A DNA stretch of 64,000 nucleotides, taken from Sitta carolinensis. Its lineage: Eukaryota > Chordata > Aves > Passeriformes > Sittidae. Positions 1 to 10,743 of the stretch are shown piece after piece. The stretch covers positions 34,319,870 through 34,383,869 of the forward strand of contig JAVUNC010000006.1 of NCBI GenBank assembly GCA_032173965.1, read 5' to 3'. How positions within the stretch are numbered: the stretch's first letter is position 1; every line of letters begins with the position of its first letter. Under the pieces are notes generated by a model that saw only the letters and a program-made list of their open reading frames with translations, did not search any database and was not told the DNA's origin. The translations under genes were made by a program, and so were the position numbers.

Positions 1-77
1 ATGGTGGAAACAGGAATCTTCTATCTGTGAAACGTATTTATGTTTTTAGTTATTTAAATGGAAAATATTTTAAACAG
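1..77 (+). other. TTC7B: 3' end of an upstream TTC7B intron
   Basis: These bases are non-coding and stop-containing in the exon frame. They end with the AG acceptor (TTTTAAACAG) directly before the first visible exon. The polypyrimidine tract is poor, being AT-rich with TTTTTAG and ATATTTTAAACAG. The preceding exon lies outside the window. Confidence 0.85.
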
Positions 78-182
78 TCTGCTCGAGCCGTTAAAGTCTT
101 GAAGGAATGCATACGTTTGAAACCAGATGATGCAACTATTCCACTCCTTGCTGCAAAGCTCTGCATGGGATCTCTGCACTGG
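78..182 (+). CDS. TTC7B: TTC7B coding exon (35 codons, phase 0/0)
   Basis: The exon reads from SARAVKVLKEC to MGSLHW, 35 complete codons, entering and leaving in phase 0. The acceptor is AACAG|TCT and the donor TGG|GTAAGC. The sequence is TPR-like: a helix with AVKVLKECIRL is followed by the KPDD turn typical of tetratricopeptide repeats, then a second helix (IPLLAAKLC). The last residue, W, joins directly to LEEAERF in the next exon, as in other vertebrate TTC7B. An in-frame ATG upstream at position 27 belongs to the intron and is not a start: the frame simply reads through the splice site. Identification rests on remembered family sequence and on unbroken phase with all later exons. Confidence 0.96.
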
Positions 183-1461
183 GTAAGCTTTGCCCTCTGT
201 CTTCTCAGCAAGAGCTGTATTAAAATCTTTATTTAGAGATGTAGCAAACCCTTTTGCACAGTGACTGCATGCACTTGGACATATCTGCAGATATGTATCT
301 GCACATGTACATCCTTGTTTGAATGGCTAATTTGAAATACTTGACAGTGGTTGTGTTTATCAAGGTAGCATATTCTGATACTGGTCTAAGACATAGCTTA
401 AAATATATGGAAACTGAAACATTGGGGGATAGATCGTAAATGCAACTTCTGTTATTTTCTGCAAGAAGAAAATAACTTTCTGGAAGATAATGAGGCAAAT
501 CTCTTATAATCAAGAGACTCTTCTGGTGGTACCAGGTTTGCAGGCAGCTGTGGTTTATGAATTTGTAGTAGGGACAGTTGAGTATTTTAGGTAAACTTGA
601 AATTGGTGTGTCTGTACAAAAAACATCATGTACAAAGATCATCATGTTGTTTTCAAGATAATTGTGTATTTTTTGAAGAATGAGTATATTTAAAAAAGAA
701 GGAAAAGAGAAGAGAAAGATCACATATAAAAATTGAGAAAGTGGTGTAGTAGCACAAACATAACTTGTTGAGGCTGACAAAATACAGCCTTAATTAAGCT
801 ATATCCTAGTTCTATAAATTGTTCCCTATGGATTGAGTCTGTATGGAGTAGCTTACTGTACTTAGCATTTACAGTTACTAGAATGGATTCAAATGGCCTT
901 TTTTTTCTTGCTAGATTATTAAATAGTGTGCTAGCATGGCAATTAAACCTTGATTTTTTTTTTATGTTTCTCTGTTTATGAGTTTGCATCCGTTCAGCAA
1001 TGCAGTATTCAAAGCAGAGTTCTGCGTGGATATACTGGTTTTTTACAGGGTTAGAGCTATAGCTCTTGTGATTGATTTTCCTAAATAAATAGTTCATGGG
1101 TCAAGAATTCTATTTATAAAGTGCAAAAATGGTAGACGGCATATATGGACCAGAAACACCCTTTTTATTTAAAAAAATAGAAAAAGAAAAAAGGCAAAAG
1201 CACAGTAAGTGTGCTTTGTGCCAGATTTCTCTCAATCATAGGAATAGGTGTTTCAGCTTAAAATCTGTAGTTTTTACTCAGTATTTAGCAAGAAAATTAA
1301 GTCTAATGAAAAATTAAATACTCCTTCAAAGCAATCATGGCTGAGATTTTAATAGGTTCAGTGTGCGTAATATAGATTCTGAGCATTCTGAGGATTCTTA
1401 TCATTATAATCTTAAGTTTAGCTAGATTTAGACTTACATGGATGTTTTGTAATATTTTCAG
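183..1461 (+). other. TTC7B: TTC7B intron (1279 bp)
   Basis: The intron has a GTAAGC donor and an ATATTTTCAG acceptor. It is AT-rich, with short T and A runs near 900, 954 and 1171. Open frames on the minus strand (229-780, 720-1097) have no recognisable domains and look like chance. No repeat family was recognised. Confidence 0.8.
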
Positions 1462-1579
1462 TTGGAAGAAGCTGAAAGATTTGCCAAAGCAGTTGTTGAT
1501 CTCGGGGACAAAACATCAGAGTTCAAAGCAAAAGGCTACTTGGCATTGGGATTGACTTACAGTCTGCAGGCTACTGATG
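1462..1579 (+). CDS. TTC7B: TTC7B coding exon (phase 0/1)
   Basis: This exon has 39 codons plus one base: [15 protein letters not shown], then [17 protein letters not shown], ending SLQATD with the first G of a split Ala codon. The acceptor is TTTTCAG|TTG and the donor GATG|GTAAGA. The first codon is TTG (Leu), not a start. [13 protein letters not shown] has the small and large hydrophobic spacing of a TPR helix A. The split codon is completed by CA at 1772-1773, giving Ala, which matches the expected ATDASLRG junction. Only 192 bases separate it from the next exon, the shortest intron in the window. Confidence 0.97.
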
Positions 1580-1771
1580 GTAAGACAGGAATAAACATTC
1601 AGATTTGGAAATTCCCATGCTGCCTGAAAAAGGATACCTGGCAGAATGGTAGATATTAAAGCTTCTGTGTGCAACCATGTTTTTCAGTCAATGTATTAAA
1701 GGTTCTTCAATTAGTGTGTGGAACAAAATCTCATCATCATTCATATCACTGATTAAATATATCCTTTTTAG
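1580..1771 (+). other. TTC7B: TTC7B short intron (192 bp)
   Basis: GTAAGA donor and TCCTTTTTAG acceptor. No other feature is seen. Confidence 0.85.
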
Positions 1772-1829
1772 CATCTTTGCGAGGGATGCAAGAGGTCTTG
1801 CAGAGAAAGGCTCTTCTTGCATTTCAGAG
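1772..1829 (+). CDS. TTC7B: TTC7B coding exon (58 bp micro-exon-like, phase 1/2)
   Basis: This small exon encodes A(split)-SLRGMQEVLQRKALLAFQ-R(split). It needs the G from 1579 at its start and gives AG at its end, completed by G at 5612 to make Arg. The acceptor is TTTTTAG|CA and the donor AGAG|GTGAGT. The residues form the helix leading into the AHSLSPTDH turn of the next exon, so one TPR is split across the two exons. The short length means it is easily missed by ab initio prediction; phase continuity with both neighbours supports it. Confidence 0.96.
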
Positions 1830-4800
1830 GTGAGTGGGTGTTGATCTTTCCATTTTGTTCTGCTATATGTAGTGCAAAGATTTTATTATGTGCTAAAAAG
1901 AGAGACTTGTTAAAGATAGTGGAATGACAACTTCACCTCTGGGAGTCTCCCATCATGAGAACAGAATGTATTTCTTTAGCATTTATTTCCATCATTTTCT
2001 GCCAGCATTATCTAAATTGATTTCTAAGGATTTCCCTTTATTTAAAGACATTTGTATTGCTCTCTAGTATAAAATACTTGCTCAGATATTCTGATCTAGA
2101 AGTGGAAAAACCACACAATGTAAGGTTTCAAGTCATGGTTCAACGGGATAGTGTTTTGAAGAGCTGTCCACTGAGCAGATTGTATAGGAGGCCTTTGCAA
2201 TTATGTCTGTAGCAGAGCAATAATTGAGGCTGTGCTGCTGGGACTAAGGGATGAAGTGCAGGTTTTGAGGTAGTAAGGTAGGGGAAAAATGAAAATTCTA
2301 TCTGGAAATATAAGTGTAGGCAATGACAGTGCAAATGTCATCTTCCAAGTGCATTACCTGGAAACAGTGCCATTGGGAAGGACACTAGTTCATTCTCTTG
2401 GACTCTGCAGACAAAATAACAATAAACAGGCAAATGAGAACATTTCTACCCTAATTATAGAAGAAACAAATCTTGATGACAAAGCTGGCAAAAGTGCTGC
2501 AGCATCTAAATATATCTTTTATGTTTATATCCCCTTGAAAACCCTTGGTGAGATAAGCCTAAATGTAGGGAAACAGATTTGTACATTAATGCGAAAATTA
2601 AGCCCTGGCTTTTTGTGGTGATTTTGTATCTAAGGGGATAGGGTTGAAAAAGTGTTTTGCTGGTAACTTTAGCGTGAGGCTGATATGTGTTGGTCCTTCT
2701 TTTTTCTGTCTTGTCTTAGCAATTCCTCTGTATGTAAATATGTTGTAATTTATCTTTGCTCTTCTGTTCCTTAGTGGTTTTAATTAGTTTTTTTCATACT
2801 TCAACATTTTCTCCATGTTGAAACTGAACTTTCTACCTCCTGGTTTTTACCTCAGTTCCTCACCCATCTCTCTTACCACTACTGACTTAATACTCACTTT
2901 TTCAAAAATAGTATGCTAACCATTTTTCACTAATTCTATGCATTCAGTACTTTTGAGACCCTAATAGTGAATTGTTTTCTTTTGAGGGTTCTGTGAAACA
3001 GCAAGAGATGAAATGGACCATAGTGCAAAGCTAACCCATTCCAGTTCAGTATCTGCTGACCCTATTTTCCAGTTCAGAATAGGGGTTCTCAAAATTCTGA
3101 GAGTCAACTTTTTGGATTGCTCAAAGCCACCCCCCTCAGACTGTCCTTGAACACTGCCAGGAATGGGGCATCCACAACTCTGGACGTATTCCAGTGCCTC
3201 ACCACCCTCATAGTGAAGAATTTCTTCCTAATATCTAAGCTAAAGCTACTCTCTTCCAGTTTGAAGATGCTACCCCTTTTCCTATCCATCCATACCTTTG
3301 TGCCTCCTCTCCAGCTCTCCTGTAGGACCCCTTTAGGTACTGGAAGGTGCTGTAGCATCTTCCTGAGCCTTCTGTTCTCCAGGCTGAGCAGTCCCAGCTC
3401 TCACAGCTTGTCTCTAAAGGCGAGGTGCTTGAGCCCTCTGGTCATTTTTGTGGCCCTCCTCTGGAATTACTCTGACAGGTCCACGTCCTCCCTGTGCTGG
3501 GGACCCCACAGCTGGACACAGTGGGACCTCATGAGTGTGGAGTAGAAGGGGAGAATCACCTCTCTTGCCCTGTGGTCAGACTCTTTTGATGCAGCCCAGC
3601 CCATGGCTGGCTCATTGTCATTGGTCATGTCAATGTTCAGCTTCTTATCACTGTGGAATTACTCTGTCTCAATCTTTGTTCAAATATTATTGCTTGGTTG
3701 TGTGTTATGTTGTCTTTCATCCAGCATACCAGTCATGCCTACTTTCTCTTACCACATCTGAAAAATAAAAGTCTTCCAGGAGATGGAAATTGAATTCTCT
3801 GTCTTCTACTGGTTTGTAAAGCAAGCAGCCTGTCCTGGACTTGGTATTTTGATGTCCCTTTTATTTTCTTTAAATAATTTTTTGTGGATTTTTAAAACCA
3901 CCTACCTAGAGGGCCATTTCCTGAAGAAATAGAGGTTCTGAAAAAAATGAGTTATATTTTGGACCCTTGCCTGAGCCAGATTTCAAGGCTTACCAATTTG
4001 TAATAGTGGCCACTCAAGAAGGTGCTTGTTGCTCTCTTCAGGCAGTACTGAGGGGGCGTTTGTTTCACTAACTTTTTTTTTTTTTTGGAAGACTTTCAGT
4101 GCTTTTGCTGTGGTTGGTGTGAACTGAACTACTACAGAACTCACCAAATGGTAGATAGATAGTAGCAGCTTTATATTTTCACTGTCTGAAGCTTGGGTGG
4201 CTGAAGAAGCACTCTCTAAAAAATCTCTTGTTCTTGTTTAGTATTGCTTAATTTATGAATTTCAATTAAAAAGGACTTGTCCTGGACCCTGTTAGGCTTT
4301 ACCTGTGCATCTAGCCTCCAGTTTACAGGTGAAGTTAACAAAATATGGAGCTGTTCCTTAATAACTTAAAACTTTGAAACATATTGGGTGTAGTTACTAA
4401 GCTAAAGGACCTGTACAGCTGTTTGGACTTGAGAAAAATGCACAGGTCAGAAGCAGAAGGTTCTCTGTGGTTTTAGAGTGGTTTAAAGGTAAATTTTGAT
4501 GCTTCCTCCCAACGGAAGCAGCTCACTAGATGTTCACAAGATGATTATTGCACATTATAGTTGTAAATAAGACTCCGTTAAAAGAATGCAACAAATGTAA
4601 ATAAAAATATAGTTCCAGGTTTCCTGCCCAGTACTTACTACACATCATTTTGGGGTACAGCCATATTTTTTTTTGTCCTTATGCTCGAGCATCCCCCTGC
4701 TAAAAAGCTCTTATCTTGCAGCAGAAAGATTGTATTACGGGGGAAATAGACTGTATTTCAAGAACAATTTCCGTAGGATAGTAAAATGACTAAGACTTAG

Positions 4801-5611
4801 AGTGTGCCTTTGACCAAAATATTAAAAAGAAGAGAACAAACATAATTTTTTTAAAAGGTGGAAACAAGTTGATATAATTCATCTCGTTAACAGCATGGTG
4901 TTCTGGGGAATTCATGTTTGGATTTTTTTACCCTTTTTTTCTGTAAACTTAATTTAATTAATTTTTCTTATAAATATTCTAAGTAATGACATCTAGTGTT
5001 TGTTTAGGAGTATACCTTATTTGAAGAATCAGTTTGGATTAAAGATTTATTTTTAAGATTTAAACAGAAATTGCATAGTTATTTTCTATTGAAAATGACT
5101 TTTCATGTCCCAAAGTGCTTCCTTTAAATCAAGGATGGTTGAGAAGCGTAAAGAAAGTTGCTGAAATGAACACTGTTACTGTGATGTAGATAGAAACACA
5201 CAGCAACACACACAACAGGTGTTCAGGCAGAGAAGAATAAAGGAAGTCTCAGTTTATTGTTGACCTGTATATATAAGTTTCTGGACAGTGATCAGAGATT
5301 GGACAGAGAAGTTACCACCTCTCCATCTCCACTGGTCACTTGAGAAGTCCATCAGGTGATATCTTTTACAAAGGAATGCAAACATGATTCTTGTTTATCT
5401 TACAATTCATGAGAACTGACTCCACTATACTAAAACAAATCAGAAGGCTTATTTTCAGGGACAACAGAGCACCACCTATAACAAAATATGGGTGTACACG
5501 TAATGAAGAGATCTGAATATGAATAAATTAATATATATGCATTTATGGGTATGTCCAGCCTGTTCGAACAAGGGGAAAATTCACTTTTTGTTTTGTTTCT
5601 TTGTTTTCAAG
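1830..5611 (+). other. TTC7B: TTC7B intron (3782 bp)
   Basis: GTGAGT donor; the acceptor is TTTGTTTTCAAG. The intron holds a CR1 LINE copy at about 3110-3655, annotated separately. Between 5185 and 5300 is a short stretch with LTR-like character (see findings). The rest (1830-3109, 3656-5184) is AT-rich sequence with scattered T runs (for example 4074-4086), and I recognise nothing in it. Confidence 0.8.
3110..3655 (-). mobile_element. CR1 LINE fragment, minus strand
   Basis: Read on the minus strand this is the 3' part of a CR1 retrotransposon. The + strand shows the complement of the familiar bird CR1 3' region: GAACACTGCCAGGAATGGGG, AGTGCCTCACCACCCTCA, TTCTCCAGGCTGAGCAGTCC and CTTTTGATGCAGCCCAGC. 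The minus-strand frame 3358-3104 still encodes the conserved end of the reverse-transcriptase protein, with FKLEESSFSLDIRKKFFTMR and VVRHWN. The copy is fragmented and diverged, with stops and frameshifts further upstream in its own sense. The usual terminal ATTCTGTGA-type repeats are not evident at the 3' end, so that end looks truncated or eroded. It lies antisense to TTC7B in an intron. Confidence 0.9.
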
Positions 5612-5684
5612 GGCTCACAGTTTGTCTCCAACGGATCATTTGGCAGCGTTTTACTTGGCGCTGCAGCTTGCCATATCCAGGCAG
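5612..5684 (+). CDS. TTC7B: TTC7B coding exon (73 bp, phase 2/0)
   Basis: The first G completes Arg; the exon then reads AHSLSPTDHLAAFYLALQL-AISRQ and ends in phase 0. The acceptor is TTTTCAAG|GGC and the donor GCAG|GTGAGT. AAFYLALQLAISRQ continues directly into IPEALGYVRQ of the next exon, which together form a canonical TPR helix pair. As I remember it, the human protein has Q where this one has L in the TDHLAAF segment, so this is probably a lineage difference. There are no in-frame stops and the phase agrees with both neighbours. Confidence 0.97.
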
Positions 5685-6961
5685 GTGAGTTATGTTTTAG
5701 AAGTGCATCATGCTGTCATATGAAGATTAGAATTTGTATCTGTTGATGAATAGAGATGAAGATTTCTTCAATAAAAACTTGGTTTTCCTTGTGCATGTAT
5801 TAATATATATGGAAAAAAACCTTGAAATACTATCTCCAAACATCCTCAGTCTTATGCAGTTCTCCAGAGTTCTGCCAATATTTCCAGCTCTAGGATCAGA
5901 AGTAAGACAGAAGTAATTCCACTTACTTCAGCATTTATGTTGCTAGAAAGAGAGAAAAAAAGTCAGTTTTTAAGGTGTTTTTACCTATTATGTGTAATCT
6001 TTGCTCAGATCCTAGCGAGTAGAGCTCTTGAATTTAGTCTTTAATCATCTTTACAGTGCTTAAATCTTGAGTACCTGCTAATATCTGTGACCTTCCTGAA
6101 TACCTGTGTGAGGCTTGGCTATTGTGGACAAAATTACAAAAAAGTGTTTAAGAAAATTGGAAAATATTTTATTACTATAAAAGATATCAGAGCTTAGTCC
6201 TTCTTGTACAGCAGTTATGTTTAAGGCATTCTACCAATACATCACATGAATTTGGATAATGTGGAGCTGCTTTCTGTATGTCATGGTAAGCCTCTTCCTA
6301 TGTCATGTTTATTTCAAAAAGTAGCCCTGAGCACAATTGTTTACATTCTCTAGTGACTACTTTTCATTGCTAATGAATAGCTCAGAACTTGGACTATGTC
6401 ATGTTAGAGTGGAATGGATTGTCACTTTACTAGCGCAAAATATTTTTGAGGAGCAGGCTACAACTCTGCATGTTCTGAATTCCAAAATTCTTGTGTTGCT
6501 TAATTAAATTTCTCGGATTTAACACTGCTTACTTTGAACAAAAGCTCAGGCAGCTGAAGAGATAATGAAATTCTACATAAAGAAAAGGTACTGTTGCTGT
6601 CTAACTGTACATTTCAGTTAAGCATTCCAATTAAAATATTTTCAAAATCGTATAGAAATACAGCCAGGACTTGAAAGAGAATATTTTAAGGGGCTGAAGG
6701 TAACTGTTTTATAAAAACTTGTGTCTTACTTTCCAGGTGAATATATTATTTAATTTTCAGTGTTCACTGTAGAGCATCAGGTCCATTTTAAGCTTCTGAG
6801 TAGTGTCTTACAGGAGCATTTAAAATTCTACATGTTACCTGGGTGAGCATTTTGAAAATTTTATGGATGTCAGTCAAGTAAAAGGCAATACTTCTAATAG
6901 TGGTGCTTTCTTTGTCTGCCTTTTTTTTTTTTTTTTTTTTTTTATTATTTTTTTAAATCAG
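5685..6961 (+). other. TTC7B: TTC7B intron (1277 bp)
   Basis: GTGAGT donor. The 3' end has a 23-base uninterrupted T run (6921-6943), then TATTATTTTTTTAAATCAG. This run serves as the polypyrimidine tract and is likely length-variable. No repeat family was recognised in the body. Confidence 0.8.
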
Positions 6962-7122
6962 ATACCAGAAGCTTTGGGTTATGTTCGTCAGGCTCTGCAA
7001 CTACAAGGAGATGATGCCAACTCTCTTCATCTCCTTGCACTCTTGCTATCAGCCCAGAAACACTATCATGATGCTTTGAATATCATTGATATGGCCTTGA
7101 GTGAATATCCAGAAAATTTTAT
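6962..7122 (+). CDS. TTC7B: TTC7B coding exon (161 bp, TPR core, phase 0/2)
   Basis: The exon has 53 codons plus AT. It contains two clear TPR helix pairs: IPEALGYVRQALQLQGDDAN followed by SLHLLALLLSAQKHYHDALN and then IIDMALSEYPENF. The Ala, Tyr, Leu and Pro spacing is that of the TPR consensus (PEALGYVRQALQL and SEYPENF). The acceptor is AAATCAG|ATA and the donor TTTTAT|GTGAGT. The terminal AT is completed by A at 23131 to give Ile, 16 kb downstream; reading on into the intron would wrongly give Met and then a stop. This stretch separates TTC7B from TTC7A most clearly. Confidence 0.98.
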
Positions 7123-10100
7123 GTGAGTGAATGTCATGTTTCCTTTCTATGCTTTCTCTCGTATTTATTTTTCCTGGATTCTCATCTCATTCATTTCAAA
7201 AGGGGATGGATTTGAAGATGGGTCTGTTTTTTTTCCGTCATTTTCTTTCCCACCCATTCATCTCAAGTCTGCTCATTAAAGGCTTATTAAACAGTGATAA
7301 AAGATTTGTTTTGGAAGGGAGGTTAGAACTGAATCCTTGATCTTATTTTCTACACCATCCATATAGATAAATTCTCCCTGTTGCATGCTTTGTAGTATGT
7401 TTGTGTCTTCTATTTTTATGCAATATTCCAAGAAAGATAAACAGGACTTTACTATTAGCTAGGATAGATTTATCCCATCCTACAGATAACTCTATGGATA
7501 TTGTATGTAATGTATTTAGTAAAATACATCATAAAACAGAGAATGGCCTCATTTGCTTAGATAATAACCAGTCATCTGAAGTTGGCTGATGGACAATTAA
7601 TAAGTGAACAGGGAAGAAGCATGTTTGCTAAATGTTCTCATGTTTAAGAAAGAAATCATTCCTTCTGGTTTCCTTTTTGTGTTAAGGACATCTTTACATA
7701 CATTTGGATTTTGTACTTTTATAAAGGGTTTTTTGTTTGGTTTTGTTTATTGGTTTTGCTTTTTTAAACCTATTTTCTTATGAAAATTAATAAAATTCTT
7801 TATATGAAAATACCTTGGGGACAACTTCCATTAACTTCCAGTCTTCCACTTTGATGCTTTAACAGCTGTCACTAAGGTTGTAATTCAAAATATTACACAT
7901 ATCCTACGTGCTTATTTTGAATTTTTGTTTAATTACCTCATTCTTAACTTCTAAATGACTGGCCTATATCATAAATTGTTATTATAGCAGCCTACCAGAA
8001 AACCATGATTTCTTTAAGGATTATTTGTTGGAAAATAGGAACTATAGTGGTTTTCCTTCCTGTTCCTTGCCATTTCACATCTCCATTCGACTGTCTCTAT
8101 AAGACACTGTTGCATTTTTCCTCACAAATCTGACCAGGACCTCTGTTGATATCACCTCTTATCAGAACTTCTGTGGCTTGCAGCCAGTTCTGTGCAATGG
8201 CTTTTTTTGCCTTTTGCTGTATCTCACTTCCTAGTTTATCTACACACCTATGACTTGTCACAGTTCTTATCAGGAACTTCTATACATGTTTCACAATTTC
8301 AGAACTATGTAGCAGTTTCTCTTTCAAATCTGTTCTGCCTTACTCAGGACCAAGGGTTTTGTCAGTAAGTCGAGGTCTGAGAGGCAATTGAAGTATAATC
8401 TTCCTAATATTATACCCTATTATTGTTAAAGGCAAATATGTTCAAATCACTTTGACTGTCATCTTCTGTCTGTTCCTGTTTCATCTTCTGTCACTTAGTG
8501 GCAATGTAAATACTGTAGCTGCAACTGCTGAGTGTCTCAGAGTAGTAATAGTCCAGAAGTATTTCTGAATCTAGTTTAGAACTTCCTATTGTTATAACAG
8601 GACTCTGTATTATATTAATCTCTGTTGCAATGAGAGAACAAGAGTTTATTCAGTCAAATATTTAAAAATACTCTTGTGAGCATGCAAAAGGTTAAGCATG
8701 TTGTCTAAATTCATTACAGCACTGATCTTTGTATTAATGTATGTATATGTATTAATTATACAGGTCATAAAGGGGTTCTAAATTGTTGGTCCTGTTGTAT
8801 GATACACACTCTGGTGATATAGTCTGCTGCGTTACAGTGTACTGGTACAAATCAGGGAATTTCAAAGTAACATCTTGTCAGTAGGGAATCACCATCAGAT
8901 GCAGCAACAAATGCTGAAGAATCCAAGGTTAAATGTATCTCTAGAAAGTCTTTCAGAGTCTTGTTTTCAGTGTTGTCGACTTCCCAAAGAAGTGGAAAAT
9001 ATGATTGAGATTTCTTGTCTGCTCTCTACAATTGATACTGACAGCCAGACAGGCACATCTGGTCAATAATATAAATTTGGATTGATTCTGTCATGCAACT
9101 GGGTTATTTTTGCAAGGATTTATCAGCTTTTGAAAACTATATGTAGTGCTCTTGAAATGGTTGACAACATGTACATGCATATATATAAAATCCAAAACAC
9201 AACTGCTTAGTGTATTGCTGAATCCATGTTCTTATTTTGCAGTTTCTATAAACAATATAATCTCATGGTATTTCCTAGTAGATTGGAGAGAAATCCTCTT
9301 GTGTTCCTCTACAGCTTATTAATTTTTAGATACACTGAAAGATTTCATTATTTGCTTGTGGTGCCTTATTGGGTTTTGTAAACACTTCAGATTATGCTTT
9401 ATCTTTCTGCAATCCAGTAAGCTAAATTCTATAAGAGTTCTCTTGGTCTTCTCTGTGTTTCTCTCAGGATCCTTTACCCCAGCTTTATACAAATTACTAC
9501 TGTGATGGCTTTGCAGCTTAATAAATCTCCGTACTTGGAAATATTGAAGCATGGTGCTTGTGATTTATGTTATTCCTTATTTCTTTCATTTCTTGTGCAT
9601 TATTCCTATCTGCATGCCTCTGTGCTGTAATTGCATTGCTGTACTGAGTGCTGTTCTTGCTCTCTTCATAGCTGTGTGTTCTTTCTGTTTTGCTTTTCTT
9701 TAAAAAGAATCTACGTCTTCAGTAGTTTAATACTGCATCTTTGTAAAATGTCAGAGTTTGCAAGGAACTCATAGGATACACTATGAATCATGCAGAGAAG
9801 TGGCTACTTTCCAGCACTGTTCTGTTGTAATCAATTAGTAAATGTGTTGTCTGTCAGTTTTTGCCATTTGAAAACCTGGTACATTCCTGGTGTTTCTGTT
9901 CAATGTTTGAAGTGTACAGCAAGCCTACCTTTGGATCTACAATCAATCAACCTTCCTGCACTATAAAGATGGAGAGTTGGCCAATCAGATCATGATTTTG
10001 CCCTTGGCATCTTAGGTCAATAAATAGAAGGACATTCCTCAGACCTAAATAATACTGTTCCATCATTATCTAAAGCAATGGAAGGAATGAGCAGACACCC

Positions 10101-10674
10101 TGAGCTGTTAGCAGCAAGGTGTAGCTTTTTCTTTGACTAGAGAGTTGATCGTTCCTCCTGTGTTCATTATATTGGTAGCATAAATGTGCCGTTTGTTCTG
10201 AGATGTGAATAGGTATTGGGAAAACTATTGGCAAAAATCTAAAAAACCTGTAAAAGTTAAATAGATATATAGTAATGATTTTTTCAGAGATAATAAAAAG
10301 AAAGTTATTTGTTGAATATTTATAACACTATTTTTCAAACTTTTTGTAGGCTTAAATTGCTAGGTTGTAGCCACTCTACTTATGAAAAAAATCAGCTGTG
10401 TGAATACAATCAATTTCCTTTTAAATGCTGGCTAATCTTTGAAACCTCCTGCAATCTGAGCATGCTTTAATCTAGGGACAAAAAGATTACTGAAAAGATC
10501 ATGAATACTGCACTCAGTATCAATACTGAGATGGTTTGGAATAAGGTCCCAGCACTAATAAACCCAAATAGGTAATCCCAATCAGGTGCTACTGTGTTTG
10601 AATTAATTGAAAGTTAAGGGTTTTCTCCTTTCATTAGAGAGCTTGACCCAGTAGTAGAAATGTGAAGTTCAGTT

Positions 10675-10743
10675 CTCCAGTTTGACAGGATTTTAACCCA
10701 CAAATTATGCAGCTCAGAGTCCTAACCATCAAACTATGTGGGA
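10675..10743 (-). repeat. tRNA-Glu-like relic (SINE head or tRNA pseudogene)
   Basis: Read on the minus strand from 10743, the sequence starts TCCCACATAGTTTGATGGTT and continues with AGGACTC. This resembles the 5' half of tRNA-Glu, including the A box. It later has GGGTTAAAATCCTG, which resembles a B box (GGTTCRANYCC). The anticodon arm and acceptor closing strand are not conserved, so it is not a working tRNA. It is probably the tRNA-derived head of an old SINE. The sequence continuing on the minus strand below 10675 was not identified. Confidence 0.45.

Noticed and set aside
27..236. 69-codon frame starting at ATG 27
   Set aside because: It reads from intron through the exon 78-182 and into the next intron; the ATG is intronic and the real coding part is the exon.
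229..780. 183-codon minus-strand open frame
   Set aside because: No known domain, composition like translated AT-rich intron, and no second exon or promoter; treated as chance.
3117..3545. 142-codon + strand open frame
   Set aside because: It is the antisense of a CR1 retrotransposon fragment, not a gene.
10020..10040. AATAAATAG near a CCAAT box and CTATAAAG at 9960-10030 suggesting a small gene
   Set aside because: The order and spacing do not form a promoter or gene end, and there is no coding sequence between them.
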